35,325 nucleotides of DNA from a virus, in the IMG/VR virus record IMGVR_UViG_3300042465_001554, positions 1-35,325 of that record, one strand, 5' to 3'. Positions within the stretch are counted from its first letter, which is position 1; every line of letters starts with the position of its first letter. This document shows, piece by piece, positions 7,347-14,797 of the stretch. A model generated the notes under the pieces. It saw only the letters and a program-made list of their open reading frames with translations. It had not been told where the DNA came from and made no database searches. The position numbers and the translations under genes were made by a program.

Positions 7347-10085
7347 ATGGCTAACATTTCATCAAACAACTTAACATCACTATATGGTGGTAATCAGGAC
7401 ACTGTTATTACAACTACAGTTGTTCCAAATGTTGCCGGAACAATACCAAGTAAAAACTTAACTACATTATACAGTGGTTCGGGTGCTCCTGTAACAGCAA
7501 CAACACCTTATGGTAATGCTAATGTAGAACGATTTCTAAGCATAGGCACGGATGGAGGTAACACAGTTACTAACATCAATATGGCTGGTGATTTGACTGT
7601 TGGTGGACTAAGCAATTTAGGTAACGTGGGTAATGTTACTATTACTGGTGGAACATTAAACTATGTGTTGCAAACAGATGGTGCTGGTAGTCTAAGTTGG
7701 GTTCAACAGATTGGTGCTAACACAGTAAATGGCAGTGAGTTTATACATTTTGATGTAGTATCTACGGGTAACAATCAAACATTTAGTAACGCAAACATTG
7801 CACTATATTCAAGCAATGTCAATATGAACGTTATGAAGAATGGTATCAATATTGAACCTTCATTGTTTGTAAAAACAGGCAATACAACGATTCAAGTCAA
7901 TATACTATTAAACGCTGGTGATACGATTGATATATTAGCGGCAGCAGGTGGCGGAGGTGGCTCTGGAACTCCTGGTGGCAATATTACACAAGTTCAGTAT
8001 AATGGTGGCGGCGTATTCTCAGCAAATGCAAGTTTTACATTTGACCAACCCAATAGTTTAATGACTGTGGGCAACATCAATACTGGTAATATAATATCAA
8101 GTGGTGGAACTAATACAACAAGTGTTATTCATCAGTTTATTCCTAATGGTGTTAGTTTTGCAACTAATGCTACTAATATTGCTACTTATGAATTAGCGAC
8201 AATATATCATCCAAACGCAAGCACAGCATATCCTGGTGATAGAGTTGTTAGAAGTCGTGGCAATGCTACTACACCAACAACAGCAGTTAGTGGTGATAGG
8301 ATCTATCAAAAATCTGGATTTGTTTATAATGGCAATACTAATGTTTTTGCTGTTGCTGAAACATACACATCAACAGGTGGAATAAATGCTAATGCTAATG
8401 CTGTTTGGACAGGTGGTCAATTTAATGTTACTACAGGTAATCCTGGTGGCGATACAGGTAATCAAAGTGCTCTAAGTTCTCAAAATACTTTAGCATTTAA
8501 TAATAGTGGTGGATTGACTATTACTCCAGGCACAGCACCTAACAGCGCAAGTTTAGGACAAACTGAAAGTGCTATATTCATACAAAGTTGGGGACTAAAC
8601 ACAACTGCCCTTGATGGTGTAGGTGGTATAAACTCACAAAGGGCGCGGGGTAACAGAGATGGTGCATTGAGTGTTCAACCTGGTGATGATTTAGGACGAT
8701 GGAATATTTGGGGTTATAATGGCAATAACTATCAAACTGGTAATGCCGCAGCCTTGGTTGCAGAAGTATCAAGTGATTATGTTGCAAACGCAAGTATTAT
8801 TCCTATTGATATGCGTATTAGGGCTGTAAGTAATACAGGAGCCGGACAGCAAACATATTTTTATGGTAATGGCACAGCAAATTTTCCCGGCAGTATTGTT
8901 ACTACAGGCACTGCCAATGTAGGCAACTTAAATGTTACTGGTGTAAGTAATCTTGGTGCTAATGGTAATGTTATTATTACAGGTGGTAGTGCTGGACAAG
9001 CACTTGTTACAAATGGTAGTGGTAATCTAAGTTGGGGTAATGTCGCTAACTCAGCAAATGCAAACTACGCAAACTTTGCAGGAACAGCGTTCAGCGTTGC
9101 TGGCGCTAATGTAACAGGATTTGTTTCAAATGCTTCATATGCTAACTATGCTACAATAGCGTTTAGTGTATCTGGTAGTAATGTAAATGGTGCAGTTGGA
9201 TTAGCAACATATGCTACAACAGCAAATAGTGTAGCAGTTGCTAATGTTAGTGGTATAGGCAACATTGCAGTTATAAATCTAAATGGCAACACAAATCAAG
9301 TATTATCAGGTTTAGGAACTTGGGTTCCTCAAGTTGGTGGTAGTGGTAATGGCGTGCCAGCCGGAACAACAAATCAAGTTCAAACAAACGCTGGTAATGG
9401 ATTCTTTGGCAGTATGTCTGGATTTGAAATAGATTCTACTATAGGTTTAGTCAAAGTTCCTAATATTAGTGCTACTGGAAATATATTTTCTAACTCTTAC
9501 CTATCTACTCCAATAGCATACACAGCAAACTTGATTGTTTATACAGCAGGCAATGCAAACATATTGATGACGGCAGTAGGATCTAATGTTGGTGTTACAG
9601 GTAATCTAAATGTTACTGGTAACATTTTTCATCAAACTGGCACAGCAAACTTGAATATTTTGAATGTTGCTAATGCATCAACATTCAGTGGCAATGTATC
9701 ATTTAACGCTCCTATCATAGGATTGCCATCACTTAGTATTGACTCATTTGATGATGGTGGTGTATTTACAAGGACTTTAGACGTATTGTCACAACAAATT
9801 GCGTATGATACAACACCATTTAATGTCAATCACCCATTAAATGTTGGTGCGGCAAATATGCAGGTAGGCAGTAGTGCTAACTTACAATACATATTCTTAA
9901 ATGGTGCGGCAAATACATACTATATGACTCCTATAAATTATCCAGGAGTAACATCAAATGTTCATTGGGCAAGTGGTAGTGCTCCATCAACTGGGGTAGC
10001 AAATAAATGGAATGTATATTCATTCAATGTGTTATGCACCGCGGCAAATACAGTAGAGATTTTTGCTTCAACAAGCACATACTAA
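7347..10085 (+). CDS. Large repeat-rich fibre or appendage protein 1
   Basis: 912 residues, rich in Asn, Gly, Ala, Ser, Thr, with almost no Cys. Layout: N-terminal region with two copies of a N-L-T-(S/T)-L-Y-(G/S)-G motif; beta-rich segments; about 280-520 a domain with R-S-R-G-N-A-T-T-P and later R-A-R-G-N, L-S-V-Q-P-G-D-D-L-G-R, a pattern I know from tail-fibre shafts of marine phages; about 560-660 repeats of A-N-Y-A-N-F-A-G-T-A-F-S-V and V-A-N-V-S-G-I-G-N-I-A; a unique C-terminal domain of about 130 residues. Expected role: trimeric fibre for receptor recognition. No clear ribosome site; it follows the adaptor by 4 nt. It shares its repeat modules with the next gene but not its C-terminus. 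Confidence 0.75.
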   Translation: MANISSNNLTSLYGGNQDTVITTTVVPNVAGTIPSKNLTTLYSGSGAPVTATTPYGNANVERFLSIGTDGGNTVTNINMAGDLTVGGLSNLGNVGNVTITGGTLNYVLQTDGAGSLSWVQQIGANTVNGSEFIHFDVVSTGNNQTFSNANIALYSSNVNMNVMKNGINIEPSLFVKTGNTTIQVNILLNAGDTIDILAAAGGGGGSGTPGGNITQVQYNGGGVFSANASFTFDQPNSLMTVGNINTGNIISSGGTNTTSVIHQFIPNGVSFATNATNIATYELATIYHPNASTAYPGDRVVRSRGNATTPTTAVSGDRIYQKSGFVYNGNTNVFAVAETYTSTGGINANANAVWTGGQFNVTTGNPGGDTGNQSALSSQNTLAFNNSGGLTITPGTAPNSASLGQTESAIFIQSWGLNTTALDGVGGINSQRARGNRDGALSVQPGDDLGRWNIWGYNGNNYQTGNAAALVAEVSSDYVANASIIPIDMRIRAVSNTGAGQQTYFYGNGTANFPGSIVTTGTANVGNLNVTGVSNLGANGNVIITGGSAGQALVTNGSGNLSWGNVANSANANYANFAGTAFSVAGANVTGFVSNASYANYATIAFSVSGSNVNGAVGLATYATTANSVAVANVSGIGNIAVINLNGNTNQVLSGLGTWVPQVGGSGNGVPAGTTNQVQTNAGNGFFGSMSGFEIDSTIGLVKVPNISATGNIFSNSYLSTPIAYTANLIVYTAGNANILMTAVGSNVGVTGNLNVTGNIFHQTGTANLNILNVANASTFSGNVSFNAPIIGLPSLSIDSFDDGGVFTRTLDVLSQQIAYDTTPFNVNHPLNVGAANMQVGSSANLQYIFLNGAANTYYMTPINYPGVTSNVHWASGSAPSTGVANKWNVYSFNVLCTAANTVEIFASTSTY

Positions 10086-10097
10086 TAAGGAAACAAG

Positions 10098-12728
10098 ATG
10101 ACGACACGCGGTGAAATAAACAGTAACTTCTATCAAATAGTAAATGTTGATGGTAATGGAGCACCGACTTCAGTAAAGACGCAATATATTACAAGTGGTA
10201 ATGTAGATAACGCAATACACGCTAACGTTGCTGATGTAGCAAATAGCGTAAGTGTAAGCAATGTAGCCGGTATAGGTAACATTGCTGTATTAAACTTAGA
10301 CGGCAACAGTGGTAACATTCTTTATGGTAATGGTGTGTTCAGCACTGTTCCTAATGTAAGTAATGTAGCAAACGCTAACTTTGCAAACTTTGCTGGAACA
10401 GCATTCAATGTAAGTGGATCTAATGTAAGTGGAACAGTAGCAAACGCTAACTATAGCGCATATGCGGGTAATGCTAACGTAGCAGCCGTCGCTAACAGTG
10501 TAGCAGTAGCAAACGTATCTGGCATAGGTAACATAGCAACTATCAACTTAGATGGTAATGTAAGCAATGTATTACACGGTGATGGGTCATTTGGTCCAGA
10601 AGCAGGTAATCTAAATGCTAACTACGCAAACTTTGCCGGACAAGTTGTAGATAATACCCAATCAAATATTACAGCAGTGGGCACGTTAAGCAATTTAAGC
10701 GTATCAGGTAACATTACATCGGGTAATGCTAACTTAGGTAACTTAGTTATTGCTAACTTCTTCAGTGGAGATGGATCATTACTAAGCAATATCAATGGTA
10801 GCAATGTTAGTAATGTAGCAAATGCAAACTATGCAAACTTTGCGAATGTGGCTAACGTAGCAAACAGTGTTGCAATAGCGAACGTAGTTGGTATAGGCAA
10901 TATTGCTACAATCAACTTAGATGGTTCAAGTTCAAACGTATTGTTTGGTAATGGTGTGTTTGCACCTGAATCTACAAGTATTGCAAATGCAAACTATGCA
11001 AACTTTGCTGGAAACTTAATAAATGGCACAAGTAATGTGTCTATTCCTGTAGCAAATGGTAATGTCAATATATCAACAAATGGTGTTGCTAACATTGCTC
11101 AGTTTGATACAAATGGTGCACTGTTCTTGTATCCAACTACAAGTTCAATCAATGCGTTGCGTATCAATAGTTTTGGTAATCCTATATCAGGTGATGTAAG
11201 TCGTATCGCAAGTAGTAGAGCAAGAGGCAACTTGACGACGCCACTAAGTGTTCAACCAAGTGATAGAGTAATGCGTTTGTTAGCATTTGCTTATAATGGT
11301 GCTGGATATCAAACAAGTAGCGTTGCTACTTTTAATGCTCAAGTAGATGCAAGTTATACAGCAAACGGTGCTAACATACCATTAGGTTGGAATATGAGTG
11401 TAAATGACACTAATGGCGGTGTCAATAATCAAACTAAAACACATTTGTTTTATAGTAATGGTAATGTAAGTTTTGCTAACAGTGTTTTTGTTACGGATAG
11501 TTTAAGTGTCACTGGTAATATTACTGGTAATAATATTACAGGCAATTTAAGCATATTAGCAAATGGCACAAGTAATATTAGTATTCCTACAGCAAGTAGT
11601 AATATTTTAATAAGCACAGCAGGTAATGCAAACATTGTTGATGTTTGGGCACAGGGAACAGTTACCTTAAATCCACCAGCACAAGGTCCATTAAATGCAC
11701 TACGCATTAATACATATGGTCGTAGTGGTAATCAAGGCGCACAGCGTATTAGTTCATTTAGATTTCGTGGTAATGCAACAACTCCATTAAGTGTTCAGCC
11801 CGGTGATGCTACAATGGAGTTTCTAACTGTTGGTAGTAATGGCACTGCCGCTCAAACAAACAGCATAGCAAGAATTCAAACTATTGTTGATAGTTCATAT
11901 ACAGCAAACGGTGCTAACATACCTATAGGTTGGCAAGTTCAAGTCAATGACACAAACGGTGGCATTAATAATCAAACTAAAACACATAACTTTTATAGTA
12001 ATGGAACGGTAAGTTTTGCTAATAGTATATCAGTAAGTGGCGATGGCAACATTAGTGGAACTAATATATCAGCCAGTGGTCAATTAAATGGTAATACAGG
12101 AAGTATGTTAAATCAGTTGAATGTTGGTAACAATGGTGCTACATCCTCGCAAGTGTTTATTACTGGCGATAAAACAATCAATAGCGCATTTCGTATCGCT
12201 GGATCACCATTCACCAGTATTATGGACAATGTAGATCCTACATCAGGTTATAGTCCATTCTTCTTTAATACATACGAAAACAGTAATACGTTTATACCAC
12301 CAAGTAGATATTTTAGAGCAAGAGGAACAGAAGCAAGCCAAGCAGCCGTAACAACTAATGATGTTGTTCAAATATCAAGTTATGCTGTTTATGCTGATAG
12401 TGGTAATACTTATAAAGATGTTATCAACACAAGTGTAGTTGTTACAAGTAATGATGGAGTTGGTAATGTTGCCGCTGATTATGTTATTCAAGGCTTTAAC
12501 GCTAATAGTAAATTGAGTATTACCACTAATACTATTGCTAATAATATTAGTATCAATAGTAATAACTTTATGAAGTTATCATTTTATACAGCGGCAAACT
12601 TAACAGCAGTCACTGGTCAATTAGGTTGGATAGCGGCAGTTACAAATAGCACACCCGGCGGTAGAATAGCATATTGGGACACAACGAATAATCGTTGGAG
12701 TTATGTAGCAGATGATAGTGCTGTATAA
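10098..12728 (+). CDS. Large repeat-rich fibre or appendage protein 2 (paralogue)
   Basis: 876 residues. The first 300 contain about four copies of a module reading (A-N-Y/F-A-N-F-A) ... V-A-N-V-(S/V)-G-I-G-N-I-A-(T/V)-(I/L)-N-L-D-G, the same module as in the preceding gene. Residues about 340-460 and 500-640 are two copies of a domain with R-(A/F)-R-G-N-x-T-T-P-L-S-V-Q-P and N-N-Q-T-K-T-H-x-F-Y-S-N-G. The end, with GRIAYWDTTNNRWSYVADDS, resembles tip sequences of phage fibres. Ribosome site AAGGAAAC before ATG. Its last codon overlaps the next start (TAATG). Duplication followed by divergence from the upstream gene is inferred. Confidence 0.75.
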   Translation: MTTRGEINSNFYQIVNVDGNGAPTSVKTQYITSGNVDNAIHANVADVANSVSVSNVAGIGNIAVLNLDGNSGNILYGNGVFSTVPNVSNVANANFANFAGTAFNVSGSNVSGTVANANYSAYAGNANVAAVANSVAVANVSGIGNIATINLDGNVSNVLHGDGSFGPEAGNLNANYANFAGQVVDNTQSNITAVGTLSNLSVSGNITSGNANLGNLVIANFFSGDGSLLSNINGSNVSNVANANYANFANVANVANSVAIANVVGIGNIATINLDGSSSNVLFGNGVFAPESTSIANANYANFAGNLINGTSNVSIPVANGNVNISTNGVANIAQFDTNGALFLYPTTSSINALRINSFGNPISGDVSRIASSRARGNLTTPLSVQPSDRVMRLLAFAYNGAGYQTSSVATFNAQVDASYTANGANIPLGWNMSVNDTNGGVNNQTKTHLFYSNGNVSFANSVFVTDSLSVTGNITGNNITGNLSILANGTSNISIPTASSNILISTAGNANIVDVWAQGTVTLNPPAQGPLNALRINTYGRSGNQGAQRISSFRFRGNATTPLSVQPGDATMEFLTVGSNGTAAQTNSIARIQTIVDSSYTANGANIPIGWQVQVNDTNGGINNQTKTHNFYSNGTVSFANSISVSGDGNISGTNISASGQLNGNTGSMLNQLNVGNNGATSSQVFITGDKTINSAFRIAGSPFTSIMDNVDPTSGYSPFFFNTYENSNTFIPPSRYFRARGTEASQAAVTTNDVVQISSYAVYADSGNTYKDVINTSVVVTSNDGVGNVAADYVIQGFNANSKLSITTNTIANNISINSNNFMKLSFYTAANLTAVTGQLGWIAAVTNSTPGGRIAYWDTTNNRWSYVADDSAV

Positions 12729-12910
12729 TGGAATTCACACTTAAACAAATTAGTTGGATAGTCATCGGTTCATTAGGAATCGGTGGCACCGGCTATATGA
12801 GTATGAACAGTAAGATAGACGAACTAACAACTAAGGTCGCTGTCGTTCATACACAAGTCACATCGCTCACTAAACAACTTGACCGCATAGAAGAAAAACT
12901 AACCAAATAA
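12728..12910 (+). CDS. Small membrane-anchored coiled-coil protein, holin-like candidate
   Basis: 60 residues: a single hydrophobic helix (about 8-25, ISWIVIGSLGIGGTGYMS) followed by a charged heptad-repeat coiled coil (about 27-60, IDELTTKVAVV and LTKQLDRIEEKL). Translation is coupled to the fibre gene by a TAATG overlap. A short protein with one membrane helix and a coiled coil after the fibre genes could be a holin, a lysis regulator or a membrane anchor for entry; no endolysin is visible beside it to decide. Family not recognised. Confidence 0.65.
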   Translation: MEFTLKQISWIVIGSLGIGGTGYMSMNSKIDELTTKVAVVHTQVTSLTKQLDRIEEKLTK

Positions 12911-12942
12911 CACCTTAAACACCCGTTTTTTGCTATTTTTGA

Positions 12943-12948
12943 TAAATA
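12943..12948 (+). promoter_or_regulatory. TAAATA late-type core before HNH gene
   Basis: GATAAATATAT context, 32 nt before the ATG at 12981, which has a ribosome site GGAGAG. Possible late promoter for the endonuclease. Confidence 0.35.
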
Positions 12949-12980
12949 TATTTCTATTAGAATAGAATGGAGAGATACAA

Positions 12981-13439
12981 ATGGCAAGACTAGGAAGACC
13001 TAAAGGCAGTAAATCGTTATTAGAACGATTATTAGACAGAGTTGTAATCAATGAAATAACTGATTGTTGGGAATATCAAGGTGGTAAAAACAACATTGGC
13101 TATGGGATGATACGTGATGAAAAGAAAATGCGAACAACGCATCGTGTCAGTTATGAAGAACACGTTGGAAAAATACCCCCACGAATGTGTGTGTGCCACA
13201 CTTGCGATAACCCTATTTGTTGTAATCCCAATCATTTATGGTTAGGAACATTAAAACAAAATACACAGGATATGATGAGTAAGGGTAGAGCAAAACCTTT
13301 TGGAGCACATCTTGGTAAAGGTGGTATGACCGGTAAGAAACAACCAACAACACTTTGCACACATTGTAATCGGTTAATGCCAAACAATAGTTATGCAAGA
13401 TTTCACGGGGAAAAATGTAAATCTAAACAAGTAGAATAA
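12981..13439 (+). CDS. HNH homing-type endonuclease with AT-hook-like start and zinc knuckle
   Basis: 152 residues. GRPKGS at 5-10 resembles an AT-hook. The HNH_3-type core includes H54 and the segment at 73-90 with H73, C75-D76-N77-P78, N82-P83-N84-H85-L86 and GT, the beta-beta-alpha metal finger that nicks or cuts DNA. The tail has C126-x2-C129-x12-H142-x3-C146, a zinc knuckle often attached to phage HNH enzymes. Such genes are mobile, self-propagating elements, free-standing or in introns. Here it stands alone just upstream of structured RNA that includes a group I-like core, a suggestive pairing. Ribosome site GGAGAG, ATG. Confidence 0.88.
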   Translation: MARLGRPKGSKSLLERLLDRVVINEITDCWEYQGGKNNIGYGMIRDEKKMRTTHRVSYEEHVGKIPPRMCVCHTCDNPICCNPNHLWLGTLKQNTQDMMSKGRAKPFGAHLGKGGMTGKKQPTTLCTHCNRLMPNNSYARFHGEKCKSKQVE

Positions 13440-13442
13440 ATA
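13437..13442 (+). promoter_or_regulatory. TAAATA late-type core at start of structured RNA
   Basis: The core includes the HNH stop codon (TAA 13437-13439) and ends 3 nt before the 12-bp outer stem of the RNA at 13446. If it works as a late promoter, transcription would begin at the foot of that stem. The stop-codon overlap makes a chance match more likely than at other sites. Confidence 0.35.
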
Positions 13443-13445
13443 CTT

Positions 13446-13630
13446 GTGTAGTGAGACACCTGAATTGCATATTTCAGTTATCCTATTATCTACGCCATAG
13501 ATAGTTCCTTTAACCCGTCTCACTACACTTTCGTTTAGTTCATAATAAGAAGTTCGTTATCCTGATAAGTTAGAGCAATTCTAACTTTGAAGCCCTTACA
13601 GTTTTAGTCATCTGTAGGGGCTTCTTTTTT
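13446..13630 (+). ncRNA. Candidate structured small RNA of about 185 nt ending in a terminator
   Basis: Outer stem GTGTAGTGAGAC (13446-13457) pairs perfectly over 12 bp with GTCTCACTACAC (13517-13528). It encloses two hairpins, CTGAA/TTCAG and TATCTA/TAGATA, giving a three-way junction of 83 nt. Next comes AAGTTAGA (13567-13574)/TCTAACTT (13580-13587), 8 bp, then a 13-bp terminator stem (13589-13624) with six T. There is no convincing ORF inside. A TAAATA core lies just before the outer stem. The pieces together look like an independent RNA gene. It lacks the T-loop and other tRNA marks. I do not recognise a known family. Confidence 0.6.
13589..13630 (+). terminator. Strong rho-independent terminator
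   Basis: 13-bp stem: 13589-13601 (GAAGCCCTTACAG) with 13612-13624 (CTGTAGGGGCTTC), one T-G wobble, 10-nt loop, then TTTTTT (13625-13630). Ends transcription from the HNH gene and the small RNA. Confidence 0.92.
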
Positions 13631-13820
13631 ATTTCCGTGTATGTAGATACACATCCTGGCGAGATATCCAGTTATTTTATTTTCACTCAAAAAACACACA
13701 AAAAACACCCCTACAGATGCCTACAACACAACATTTTTTGTTGTTTTTATACAACAACAGATTTTTTTAGAGGGAGTATTACCAAAACAACCAAAAAACA
13801 CTACATTTTTTATTGTTTTG
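13631..13820 (+). other. AT-rich non-coding spacer
   Basis: No credible gene. The stretch holds a small hairpin GTGTA/ATACAC near 13637-13652, several A and T runs, and repeated CAACA/TGTTG segments around 13720-13760 that can pair. An open frame of 64 codons here is rich in Phe, Tyr, Cys and His in a way typical of translated AT-rich noise. Confidence 0.6.
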
Positions 13821-13829
13821 TGATACAAT
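13821..13829 (+). promoter_or_regulatory. Extended -10 sigma70-like promoter (TGATACAAT)
   Basis: TGn followed by TACAAT (13824-13829), with an AT-rich upstream region and no good -35. Expected start about 13836. The same TGA-hexamer arrangement occurs at 14773. It would drive the RNA and ORF at 13844-14238. A TAAATA core (13833-13838) overlaps the expected start region, so early and late transcription could both begin here. Confidence 0.45.
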
Positions 13830-13832
13830 GAC

Positions 13833-13838
13833 TAAATA
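13833..13838 (+). promoter_or_regulatory. TAAATA late-type core (ACTAAATACA)
   Basis: ACTAAATACA context, matching the last ten bases of the 14-mer repeated at 5529, 15682 and 21812. It lies directly before the ATACA/TGTAT hairpin that opens the group I-like RNA. Confidence 0.4.
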
Positions 13839-13956
13839 CATTCATACAGATTTGACGTTTGTATAACTCTCCAGGTCAGAAACCCCCATTTAGCGGTGGG
13901 GCGTTTCATCTATCGCTAATAGAGACTACGAGAGCATCACATAAAGGACCAGGATA

Positions 13957-14238
13957 GTGAAAAATCAAAAGCAACATAAACCTATAGTATCAAGGACCAA
14001 CCTCGTTGTTCCATTTAATGAACGACACTTAGCAAAAAGTAAAGGCGCTAAATGGGATATAGCACGTAAGATTTGGTATGTAGAAGATAGTTTTGATGAT
14101 CCAAAAGATATCTTTGACTTTGTTCAATGGGCACCCGAAAGATTAAAGAAAGCCACAACAAGTGGGCCACTCAAGCACCCACCTTTTGTAGTTGTTCAGC
14201 CCAGAACGCCTAGATTAAAAAAGAAAAAAAGACTATAA
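13957..14238 (+). CDS. DUF5710-like small protein (GTG start)
   Basis: 93 residues. Residues 16-42 (LVVPFNERHLAKSKGAKWD, then IARKIWYV) match the DUF5710 pattern, a small domain with invariant Lys, Gly-Ala-x-Trp-D and W-Y-V that is found beside primase, helicase and nuclease domains in mobile elements; its activity is not established. The C-terminal 30 residues are proline-rich and very basic, which suggests nucleic-acid contact. GTG start with AAAGGACCAGG upstream; the same AAAGGACC leader precedes the ORF at 14798. It lies in the loop between the two halves of the candidate P8 helix, so it may be an intron-encoded ORF. The stop is embedded in an A/T hairpin with a T-run. Confidence 0.75.
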   Translation: MKNQKQHKPIVSRTNLVVPFNERHLAKSKGAKWDIARKIWYVEDSFDDPKDIFDFVQWAPERLKKATTSGPLKHPPFVVVQPRTPRLKKKKRL

Positions 14239-14247
14239 TAGTTTTTT
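14224..14247 (+). terminator. Weak A/T stem with T-run at ORF end
   Basis: A-run 14224-14230 plus ACTA (14232-14235), loop TAA (the stop codon), TAGT then TTTTTT. The A and T runs pair, so it could act as a weak terminator in either direction. Confidence 0.35.
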
Positions 14248-14772
14248 GATTACTAATCAATAAGTCTGTATCGCTTTGAAGATGCCGAGAGTCTGTCCTG
14301 ATGTGAGACAGTAGCGTAGTGAAGATTAGCACTGATTTTACAAGACGAATTACCCGAGCAGGGGCGCCACAAATGAACTGGTCATTTCCAGAAACATTTC
14401 TTGTAATCTTAAAGGTAAAGATGTAGCAATACACTAAGAAGAATGCCTCAGTATAGTAATAGCGATAGAGACTGAGGGCTGGTTACAGATTCCCAATGAA
14501 TCATTCTGTAATATAACAGCGAAAACGGTAACTTCTCGTAAGAGTTTGTGAGATATAGTCAATCCTCCACAATAATAGTTTGATTCATTGTCGCACCCGA
14601 AAGGGCCTCAAGAAAAGAGATTTTCAACAGGTGAGTAGTTGTATCTACTCGCCTGTGCCTAAGAAATGAGTAAAGTAAATGTTAGCCAAATAAGTTTTGC
14701 TGATATAACCGAGCAACTGAAAGTTGCGTAGGTTGCGTCTTGCCCAAGACGCTTTAATCTACACAACATATA
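14239..14772 (+). ncRNA. Hairpin-rich non-coding region
   Basis: About 530 nt without a credible gene but dense in stems: CTGTC/GACAG 14293-14311; TTACAAG 14338-14344 with CTTGTAA 14400-14406 enclosing two hairpins (CCC/GGG at 14353 and AAATG..CATTT with inner CTGG/CCAG); GCCTCAGT 14445-14452 with ACTGAGGGC 14471-14479; TTACAGA 14483-14489 with TCTGTAA 14505-14511; CCC-GAAA-GGG 14596-14605; a 12-bp stem 14627-14638 with 14645-14656; GCAACT/AGTTGC 14713-14727; GCGTCTT/AAGACGC 14735-14752. The first half would lie in the P8 loop and the rest in the P9 region or beyond if the group I model is right. No tRNA T-loop was found. Confidence 0.5.
14735..14755 (+). terminator. 7-bp hairpin with short T-run
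   Basis: GCGTCTT (14735-14741), loop GCCC, AAGACGC (14746-14752), then TTT only. It could end the structured RNA just before the next promoter, but the T-run is short. Confidence 0.4.
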
Positions 14773-14781
14773 TGATATAAT
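14773..14781 (+). promoter_or_regulatory. Extended -10 sigma70-like promoter (TGATATAAT)
   Basis: TGn followed by a perfect TATAAT (14776-14781), no good -35. It lies 16 nt before the ATG at 14798, with AAAGGACC as ribosome site in between, so the start would be only about 8-10 nt upstream of the coding sequence. Confidence 0.45.
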
Positions 14782-14797
14782 ACACAAAGGACCTGAT

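Larger units (their letters stand above)
13844..14600 (+). ncRNA. Candidate group I ribozyme/intron core with an ORF in the P8 loop
   Basis: The helices can be laid out in the group I order. P3 CTCTC 13867-13871 with GAGAG 13930-13934; P4 GAAAC 13879-13883 with GTTTC 13903-13907; P5 CCCCA 13884-13888 with TGGGG 13897-13901; P6 CTAT 13910-13913 with ATAG 13919-13922; P7 GACTA 13924-13928 with TAGTC 14556-14560; P8 TCACA 13937-13941 with TGTGA 14547-14551. AGAGACTA (13921) matches the R consensus and AGATATAGTC (14551) the S consensus. A 5' hairpin ATACA/TGTAT (13844-13864) could be P1 or P2 and ACAAT/ATTGT (14569-14591) P9. Against it: helices are short, P and Q sequences are not canonical, J6/7 is one base, and no interrupted exon is evident. 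Ends are approximate. Confidence 0.5.

Noticed and set aside
13637-13831. 64-codon open frame in the AT-rich spacer
   Set aside because: Its product is a Phe/Tyr/Lys/Cys-rich string from T and A runs, with no ribosome site and no similarity I recognise.
14298-14330. CTGATG followed by a hairpin, like a hammerhead ribozyme
   Set aside because: The core needs CTGATGA and a GAA box with a third stem; here the seventh base is T and no GAA-plus-cleavage-site arrangement follows.
14711-14735. GAGCAACTGAAAGTTGC resembling domain V of a group II intron
   Set aside because: Domain V needs a stem of about 14 bp with a 2-nt bulge and a GGTTC-type return; the stem here is 6 bp and no reverse transcriptase gene is present.
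13440-14797. Possible tRNA or tmRNA genes in the RNA-rich region
   Set aside because: No GTTCRA-type T-loop, no A-box plus B-box combination and no CCA-type acceptor pairing found; the 83-nt three-way junction at 13446 lacks a fourth arm.
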